Shown here: positions 6,388 through 11,020 of the stretch, piece by piece
Layout: each line of letters starts with the position of its first letter
How positions within the stretch are numbered: position 1 is the stretch's first letter
DNA from: an uncultured Clostridia bacterium
GTDB lineage: Bacteria; Bacillota; Clostridia; TANB77; CAG-508
Assembly: GCA_947625075.1 (NCBI GenBank)
Contig: CANQMY010000023.1
Span: 1-11,020 of the forward strand
Reading direction: 5' to 3'
DNA: 11,020 nt
Program-made: the position numbers and the translations under genes
Notes under the pieces: generated by a model
Database searches by the model: none
The model's input: only the letters and a program-made list of their open reading frames with translations
What the model was told of the DNA's origin: nothing

Positions 6388-6774
6388 GTGGATATTGTAA
6401 AAATTATTGGAATAGGATTTATTGCTGTAATAATAATTATAATTTTAAAACAATATAGACCAGAGTTTGCAATATATGTGTCAATATTAGCAGGAATTTT
6501 AATATTACTTATTGCAATAAATTCAATATCAGGAATAGTTAATTTATTGCAAGATATTGCAAATAGAACAAATGTAAATAGTGAATTTTTAAAAATATTA
6601 ATTAAGATTACAGGTATAGCAATATTAACAGAATTTGCTGTGAGTATATGTAAAGATTCAGGAGAAACAGCAGTTGCAAGTAAAATAGATATTGGAGGTA
6701 AAGTAATAATAATATCTATGTCAATACCAATAATAAAAGCACTTTTAGAAACAGTATTAAAAATATTACCATAA
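6388..6774 (+). CDS. spoIIIAD: Stage III sporulation protein AD
   Basis: SpoIIIAD is a 128-residue polytopic membrane protein of the SpoIIIA complex and is related to SpoIIIAC by its N-terminal helices. Two membrane segments lie at about residues 3-20 and 28-49, followed by an amphipathic region. The conserved C-terminal part begins ICKDSGETAVASKIDIGGK (about 86-104) and ends in another hydrophobic helix. Translation starts at GTG (6388), not ATG: AAAGGAG at 6375-6381 is six bases upstream, and the resulting N-terminus (MDIVKIIGIGF) fits the family. The ribosome binding site overlaps the stop of spoIIIAC. The length is near the usual 130. Confidence 0.94.
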   Translation: MDIVKIIGIGFIAVIIIIILKQYRPEFAIYVSILAGILILLIAINSISGIVNLLQDIANRTNVNSEFLKILIKITGIAILTEFAVSICKDSGETAVASKIDIGGKVIIISMSIPIIKALLETVLKILP

Positions 6775-6826
6775 AATATATCCAGAAAGATAATTTATAA
6801 TAAATAATTAAGATGGAGTTTTACTT

Positions 6827-7960
6827 ATGAAAAAGATTTTATTAATTATGCTAATTTTTATTTTTATATCTCCAAGTATGTGCTTTGCATCAGAAGTTGA
6901 AGATGTTATAAATTCACAAAAAAAAATGTATGGCATAGGTGATTTTCTATCAGAAGCAAAAAAATATACAGAAAATATTGATGTATCAGAATTGTTTAGT
7001 AGTGCTATATCAGGAAATTTAGACAATACAAAAATTTTTAAATACATAGTTGAACTTTTAGGTGAAAATTTTAAAGATGCAATTTCAATGATTGCTGGTG
7101 TAATAGTAATAATAATAATTCATAGTATTTTAAAAACAATAAGTGAAAATTTAGGAAATGAATCTGTATCTAAAATTGCATATTACATACAATATGTTTT
7201 AATAGTAACTCTTGTTATGAGTAACTTTTCAAATATAATATCTGACATAAAAGTATCAATATCTGATTTAACATCATTTTCTAATACCTTAATACCATTA
7301 TTAACTACATTAATGATTGCAACTGGTAATGCAGTAACATCTCATATGATTGAACCGATTTTACTATTAGTAATAACTTTTATAGGAAATTTTATAACTA
7401 ATATACTTATACCAATTATATTAGTTTCGACAGCATTAGGTATAATTTCAAAAATATCAGAACAAACGCAAGTAGATAAACTATCAAAATTTCTAAAAAA
7501 AGGATCTGTGTGGATATTAACAACTATTTTAACATTATTTATGAGCTTAGCAACATTAGAAGGAGGAATAACTAGTGGATTAGATGGAATGACCTTAAAG
7601 GCAGGAAAATCATTAGTATCAAATGCTATACCAGTAGTTGGAGGAATATTAGGAGATGCAATAGACACTGTTTTAGGTTATAGCAATATAATAAAAAATG
7701 CTGTTGGGGTAGTAGGAATATTTGTTATATTATGCATTTGCATGAAACCTATATTAAGTTTAACTTCATTAACAATTGTGTATTATCTTGGGGCAGCACT
7801 GTGTCAACCTATTGCAGATAAAAAAATAGTAAGTTTAATTGAACAAATGGCAGGAACTTTTAAGATTTTTTTAGCAATCATGTTTACAATTACTGCAATG
7901 CTAATTATAGGAATAGCAATTGTTATGAGAATTTCAAATAGCGGACTTATGTATCAATAA
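6827..7960 (+). CDS. spoIIIAE: Stage III sporulation protein AE
   Basis: SpoIIIAE is the large polytopic membrane protein of the SpoIIIA complex. It has 377 residues, a little shorter than the roughly 400 of B. subtilis. It opens with a signal peptide (MKKILL, hydrophobic core, probable cleavage after CFA, residue 22), as expected for this protein. A soluble segment precedes about seven membrane helices starting near residue 86. The best conserved stretch is IPVVGGILGDAIDTVLGYS (about 269-287), a family signature. GGAG at 6815-6818 is eight bases before the ATG. The 52-base gap after spoIIIAD has no terminator. A sigma-E-like CATACAAT occurs inside the coding region at 7186-7193 (see findings). 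Confidence 0.95.
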   Translation: MKKILLIMLIFIFISPSMCFASEVEDVINSQKKMYGIGDFLSEAKKYTENIDVSELFSSAISGNLDNTKIFKYIVELLGENFKDAISMIAGVIVIIIIHSILKTISENLGNESVSKIAYYIQYVLIVTLVMSNFSNIISDIKVSISDLTSFSNTLIPLLTTLMIATGNAVTSHMIEPILLLVITFIGNFITNILIPIILVSTALGIISKISEQTQVDKLSKFLKKGSVWILTTILTLFMSLATLEGGITSGLDGMTLKAGKSLVSNAIPVVGGILGDAIDTVLGYSNIIKNAVGVVGIFVILCICMKPILSLTSLTIVYYLGAALCQPIADKKIVSLIEQMAGTFKIFLAIMFTITAMLIIGIAIVMRISNSGLMYQ

Positions 7961-7966
7961 TATTTT

Positions 7967-8005
7967 AGAAAGGAGAATTTGTTAATTTTTAATTAACAAA
8001 AGAAG
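7967..8005 (+). promoter_or_regulatory. Split ribosome binding region of spoIIIAF with perfect hairpin
   Basis: A strong Shine-Dalgarno AGAAAGGAG (7967-7975) is followed by a perfect 10-bp inverted repeat (arms 7978-7987 and 7991-8000, loop TTT), then by a weak AGAAG (8001-8005) and the ATG at 8010. The strong site is 34 bases from the start in linear distance, but about 11 bases if the hairpin is folded out. No in-frame ATG, GTG or TTG lies between an in-frame stop at 7983-7985 and the ATG. The only start near the strong site is a TTG at 7979 in another frame, with five codons. Confidence 0.6.
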
Positions 8006-8009
8006 TAAA

Positions 8010-8594
8010 ATGGTAGCAAATATTAGTTCTTGGGCACAGGGAATAATAATAGCAATAATAATAGGATCAATAATACAAATGATTTTGCCAGAAAATAAAA
8101 ATAAAAAATATGTAAAAGTAGTTATTGGAGTATACATATTATTTTGCATAATTAGTCCTGTGGTTGGAAAAAACTTAGAACTAAATGAGTTTAATTTAGA
8201 GGAATATATACAATTAGAAACTAATAACAGCAAACAAGAAACTAATTTGTATGACTCAACTATAAGAGAAACATTTAAAAATAAAGTGATACTAAATATA
8301 AAATCACAATTAGAATCAAAGGGATATGAAAGTAATAATATAGATATAGAAATAGATGAGGAATGTAAAATTAAAAAAATTAAAATATTAGACGTTTATG
8401 AAAATAAAAAAGATGTAGATGGTAGTGAGGAAAATGACTCTAAAATAGTAGTAAATAAAGTAGAAACAAATATAGAATCTGTGGATATTAAAGACAGACC
8501 AACAGTAAAAATGGCAATAAGCGATAAAGAAAGTTTAATTGATTATTTAGTAAGTAATTATCAAATTGATAAGAAAAATATAATTATTGAATAA
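8010..8594 (+). CDS. spoIIIAF: Stage III sporulation protein AF
   Basis: SpoIIIAF is a bitopic-hairpin membrane protein of the SpoIIIA complex, with 194 residues (relatives about 200). Two membrane helices (about residues 8-27 and 35-51) flank the conserved loop LPENKNKKYVK. The rest is a soluble domain projecting into the intermembrane space, which in the family has a ring-building-type fold; it ends with a typical IDYLVSNYQIDKKNIIIE segment. An Asn/Glu-rich linker lies between. The start at 8010 is preceded by the unusual split ribosome binding region described separately. The gene is 49 bases downstream of spoIIIAE without a terminator. Confidence 0.93.
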   Translation: MVANISSWAQGIIIAIIIGSIIQMILPENKNKKYVKVVIGVYILFCIISPVVGKNLELNEFNLEEYIQLETNNSKQETNLYDSTIRETFKNKVILNIKSQLESKGYESNNIDIEIDEECKIKKIKILDVYENKKDVDGSEENDSKIVVNKVETNIESVDIKDRPTVKMAISDKESLIDYLVSNYQIDKKNIIIE

Positions 8595-8616
8595 TATTTA
8601 AGAGAGGTAAATTCTT

Positions 8617-9213
8617 ATGAAAGATAAACTAAAGAATATGTTTAAAGGAAAGAAAAAAACTGAAAACTTAATTGTTTTAATAGTAATTTTGATTATTACT
8701 GTAGTAGCAATTAATTATATTTGGGCAGGAGATGAAACAAAAACAGATAGTATAATTAAAAATGATCAAATAACAGAAAATACAGGAATAGTACAAGTAA
8801 ACAGTAATTCTACAGATGATTTAGAATTAAAATTGGAAAATATATTAAGTAAAATTTCTGGTGTTGGAGATGTAAAGGTTATGATTACATACTCAGAAAG
8901 TAGTACTTTAAAACCGATATATAATGAAGATTTAACTACTAGTAATACTAATGAAACAGATAGTAGTGGAGGAAGTAGAACAGTAACAGAAACTGGAACA
9001 CAAAAAGAAGTTGTATATAAAGAAAACACAGATGGAAGTAAAGAACCAATAACGCAAAGTATAAGCAGTCCAAAGATAGAAGGAGCTGTAATAGTTGCAA
9101 CTGGTGCAGAAAATTCAGATGTAAAAGCAAGTATAATACAAGCAGTAGAAGCGGCAACAGGACTTGCAACACATAAGATACAAGTTTTTAAAATGGAGGA
9201 GGAACTAAATTGA
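8617..9213 (+). CDS. spoIIIAG: Stage III sporulation protein AG
   Basis: SpoIIIAG forms large rings in the space between mother-cell and forespore membranes and is the likely channel wall component of the SpoIIIA-SpoIIQ machine. The 198-residue protein has a Lys-rich cytosolic start, one membrane helix (about 18-37), and then the ring-building domain interrupted by a Ser/Thr/Gly-rich insertion (about 108-135). SKISGVGDVKVMITYSES (about 79-96) and IEGAVIVATGAENSDVK (about 149-165) are family hallmarks. It is somewhat shorter than the 229 residues of B. subtilis. GAGAGG at 8602-8607 precedes the ATG by nine bases. Its TGA stop overlaps the TTG start of spoIIIAH, and its last codons contain the spoIIIAH ribosome binding site. 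Confidence 0.95.
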   Translation: MKDKLKNMFKGKKKTENLIVLIVILIITVVAINYIWAGDETKTDSIIKNDQITENTGIVQVNSNSTDDLELKLENILSKISGVGDVKVMITYSESSTLKPIYNEDLTTSNTNETDSSGGSRTVTETGTQKEVVYKENTDGSKEPITQSISSPKIEGAVIVATGAENSDVKASIIQAVEAATGLATHKIQVFKMEEELN

Positions 9214-9914
9214 AAGTTACATTTATTAAAACTGGAAAAAGGTTAAAACAAAAATCTACTTCTGATAATACAAAAAAAGAAAAAGAAAGCTCTAATAAGA
9301 TAATAGATTCTTTAAAAGTAATATTTAGAAAAAATCAATTAATATTATTGACTTTAGCATTAATGCTAATTACTGCTGGATATATGAATTATAACTATAA
9401 TGAAAATGATGAGATTAATATAGCTGTTGCTGAAATAGGAGATGCAAAATTAGTTAGTGCAAATGTTATAGAGAATATATCTATTACAGAAGAGTTAAAT
9501 GAGGTAATTGAAAATATAGAAAGTAATACAAACGTAATAAGCATGGAAGAAGAAAGTAATATTGATAATTATTTTACTCAAACAAGATTAGAAAGAGAAA
9601 CGATGTATTCACAAATGTTAGAAACATATGAAGATATATTAGAAAATGAAAATATACCAGCAGATCAGAAATCTATTGCTTCAAACGAGATAAAGAATAT
9701 AAATAATCGAAAAAATGCAATATCAATTGTAGAAAATTTAATAAAAACAAAAGGATTTGAAGATGTAGTTTTATTAATTAATGATAATAATATAAATATT
9801 GTTGTAAAATATGAAAATAATTTAACAACAGAACAAGTAGCACAAATTACTAATATTGTATCAAGAGAGCTTAATGCTGAAATAGAAAATATACATATAT
9901 CTATACATAACTAA
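9210..9914 (+). CDS. spoIIIAH: Stage III sporulation protein AH
   Basis: SpoIIIAH is the mother-cell membrane protein that pairs with forespore SpoIIQ across the engulfment septum; its domain resembles the ring protein EscJ/PrgK. The 234-residue product has a basic cytosolic tail, a membrane helix (about residues 42-60, after FRKNQ), an acidic Asn/Glu-rich linker, and a C-terminal globular domain (about 130-234) with RETMYSQMLETYEDIL and GFEDVVLLINDNNINIVVK. Translation starts at TTG (9210), overlapping the spoIIIAG stop (TTGA), with a very strong GGAGGAGG at 9195-9202, seven bases upstream. This arrangement predicts coupled translation of the two ring proteins. It is the last gene of the operon; its partner SpoIIQ is not encoded here. 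Confidence 0.94.
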   Translation: MKVTFIKTGKRLKQKSTSDNTKKEKESSNKIIDSLKVIFRKNQLILLTLALMLITAGYMNYNYNENDEINIAVAEIGDAKLVSANVIENISITEELNEVIENIESNTNVISMEEESNIDNYFTQTRLERETMYSQMLETYEDILENENIPADQKSIASNEIKNINNRKNAISIVENLIKTKGFEDVVLLINDNNINIVVKYENNLTTEQVAQITNIVSRELNAEIENIHISIHN

Positions 9915-9968
9915 AAAATATATTAGTAAAATATTTTTTTTTACACCTGTGTATAAATAAAAAAAATT

Positions 9969-10006
9969 AAGGCAAACTTTTTATTTTTAAATGTTTGTCT
10001 TTTTTT
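9969..10006 (+). terminator. Intrinsic terminator of the spoIIIA operon
   Basis: GGCAAAC at 9971-9977 pairs with GTTTGTC at 9993-9999 (one G-U pair), extended by flanking AA/TT. The loop is T-rich and partly self-pairing, and a T7 tract follows at 10000-10006. A second, A/T-only hairpin (arms 9913-9921 and 9931-9939) with its own T-run lies directly after the spoIIIAH stop and may reinforce it. Confidence 0.8.
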
Positions 10007-10023
10007 ATTTTTGTTATTATAAA
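9995..10023 (+). promoter_or_regulatory. Weak candidate promoter of the recombinase gene
   Basis: TTGTCT at 9995-10000 and TATAAA at 10018-10023 are 17 bases apart. The -35 overlaps the 3' arm of the spoIIIA terminator. The match is modest, and this is offered only as the best candidate in the 45 bases between terminator and gene. Confidence 0.3.
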
Positions 10024-10051
10024 GTAAAAATTATTGAAAGGTGTGAAAAAA

Positions 10052-10990
10052 ATGAAAATATTAAATAAAATAAGAATAATAGCTAGAAAAAAAGAAAAAA
10101 TGAATTTTGAAAGAGTATCAAAAGAGTGGCTAAATTATAAAAGGATTTCTATTAAAGAATCTACATTTTATAATTATTTATTTATAATTGAAAAATACTT
10201 AAATCCAGAATTTAAAGAAAAAAATATTGAAAAGATTAGAAATTATAATGATTATATTCAAAATTTGCAAAAAAAATTATCTTCAAAAACAGTAAGAGAT
10301 ATTATAAATGTTTTAAAAGCAATTTTAAAATATTATGAAGATGAAAATGATTGTATTTTACAAGTAAAAAGGATAAATGTACCAAAATTAGAAAAGAAAA
10401 GATTAAATATTTTAAGTCATAAAGAAAAAGAAAAATTAGAAAAATATTGTCTCGAAAAAAATACATTAAAAACCTTAGGTATAATAATGTGTTTAAATAC
10501 AGGAATGAGAGTAGGAGAAATATGTAGCTTAAAATGGAAAAACATAGATTTAGACAATAGGTATATTTATGTGGAAAATACTGTACAAAGAGTTTATAAT
10601 GGTAATAAAAGAAATTCTAATATTATTATAGATAAACCTAAATCTGATTGTTCAGTAAGAAGTATCCCAATAAATCAAAAATTATATGAAGTATTGAAGA
10701 AATTAAGAAAAAAATATAATGATGAAGATTATTTCTTATCTGGCAAAGTTAATAAAATAGTAGAACCAAGAAATTATCAATATACATTAAAATCTATATT
10801 AAAAAAGTGTAAATTAAAGCCTTATAAATTTCATATATTAAGGCATACTTTTGCAACAAATTGTGTTGAAGTGGGAATGGATGCAAAATCGTTAAGCGAA
10901 ATTTTAGGTCATTCAGATGTAAATATAACACTAGGAATATATGTTCATTCATCAGATAAAATCAAGAAAAAATATTTAGAAAAAATATAA
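10052..10990 (+). CDS. Tyrosine recombinase / site-specific integrase
   Basis: This 312-residue protein is a complete tyrosine recombinase of the phage-integrase/Xer type, which cuts and rejoins DNA through a covalent 3'-phosphotyrosine. An N-terminal SAM-like core-binding domain spans about residues 16-105 (WLNYKRISIKESTFYNYL). The catalytic domain has all expected residues: Arg153 (GMRVGE), Lys197 (KPKSD), His261 and Arg264 (HILRH), His287 (GHSD) and Tyr297 (GIYVH). The start at 10052 is chosen because AAAGGTG (10037-10043) lies eight bases upstream; TTG 10034 and GTG 10043 would overlap that site. No zinc-finger or arm-binding AP2-like N-domain is evident. It could belong to an integrative element, phage or domesticated Xer-like system; lacking neighbours, its role is unresolved. 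Confidence 0.92.
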   Translation: MKILNKIRIIARKKEKMNFERVSKEWLNYKRISIKESTFYNYLFIIEKYLNPEFKEKNIEKIRNYNDYIQNLQKKLSSKTVRDIINVLKAILKYYEDENDCILQVKRINVPKLEKKRLNILSHKEKEKLEKYCLEKNTLKTLGIIMCLNTGMRVGEICSLKWKNIDLDNRYIYVENTVQRVYNGNKRNSNIIIDKPKSDCSVRSIPINQKLYEVLKKLRKKYNDEDYFLSGKVNKIVEPRNYQYTLKSILKKCKLKPYKFHILRHTFATNCVEVGMDAKSLSEILGHSDVNITLGIYVHSSDKIKKKYLEKI

Positions 10991-10996
10991 AAAACA

Positions 10997-11019
10997 TCGT
11001 CAAGTATATTGCTTAACGA
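10997..11019. repeat. Imperfect inverted repeat after the recombinase gene
   Basis: TCGTCAAG (10997-11004) and CTTAACGA (11012-11019) are inverted repeats with one mismatch (C11001 against A11015), separated by seven bases (TATATTG). It lies six bases after the recombinase stop and at the very end of the window. It is either the stem of an intrinsic terminator whose T-tract is outside the window, or a recombinase core site (arms plus a 7-bp overlap). The sequence here cannot decide. Confidence 0.55.
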
Positions 11020-11020
11020 C

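Noticed and set aside
7342..7668. Minus-strand reading frame of 108 codons inside spoIIIAE
   Set aside because: It lies entirely opposite conserved SpoIIIAE membrane segments and shows no recognisable motifs; a shadow frame.
8948..9172. Leu-rich minus-strand frame opposite spoIIIAG
   Set aside because: The Leu-rich reading reflects the antisense of Lys/Glu/Gln-rich codons; the + strand carries clear SpoIIIAG motifs.
10034..10051. Upstream TTG or GTG starts for the recombinase
   Set aside because: Both would overlap or precede the AAAGGTG ribosome binding site that is correctly spaced to the ATG at 10052.

Overview
The window is a very A+T-rich stretch in which every supported gene lies on the + strand. 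Codon use fits the standard bacterial code: TGG is used for Trp, and TGA serves once as a stop while the other genes end in TAA. A complete eight-gene spoIIIA locus means an endospore-forming member of the Bacillota. The low GC, the split transketolase and Clostridia-like protein sequences suggest class Clostridia. The species cannot be named from this sequence.

Layout: (1) Positions 1-2522 hold a metabolic group: the 3' part of a transketolase N-terminal subunit gene (cut by the window edge), the transketolase C-terminal subunit, and UDP-glucose 4-epimerase (galE). They are close together without terminators and are probably co-transcribed. (2) Positions 2523-3787 hold two membrane-protein genes: a small DUF378 protein that ends at a good intrinsic terminator, and a protein of the sodium/calcium exchanger superfamily with its own extended -10 promoter. 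(3) Positions 3788-4665 hold a monocistronic YebC-family gene with a clear sigma-A-like promoter and a strong terminator. (4) Positions 4702-9914 hold spoIIIAA to spoIIIAH in the canonical order. They encode the mother-cell half of the channel ('feeding tube') that, together with forespore SpoIIQ (not in this window), joins mother cell and forespore during engulfment and is needed for late forespore gene expression. SpoIIIAA is the ATPase, AB to AF are membrane components, and AG and AH are ring-forming proteins. The locus ends at an intrinsic terminator. (5) Positions 10052-11020 hold a complete tyrosine recombinase gene, followed directly by an imperfect inverted repeat that could be a recombination core site or the start of a terminator. 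This may be the edge of a mobile element lying beyond the window.

No gene-free stretch exceeds 300 bases; the longest gap is the 137 bases between spoIIIAH and the recombinase. No rRNA, tRNA, CRISPR array, insertion sequence or obvious riboswitch was seen. Most of the window is ordinary chromosomal gene content. The points most worth a second look are regulatory: a perfect hairpin that separates the strong ribosome binding site of spoIIIAF from its start codon, a candidate sigma-E promoter whose -10 lies inside the yebC terminator, and the recombinase with its flanking inverted repeat. I found no convincing new multi-gene system.
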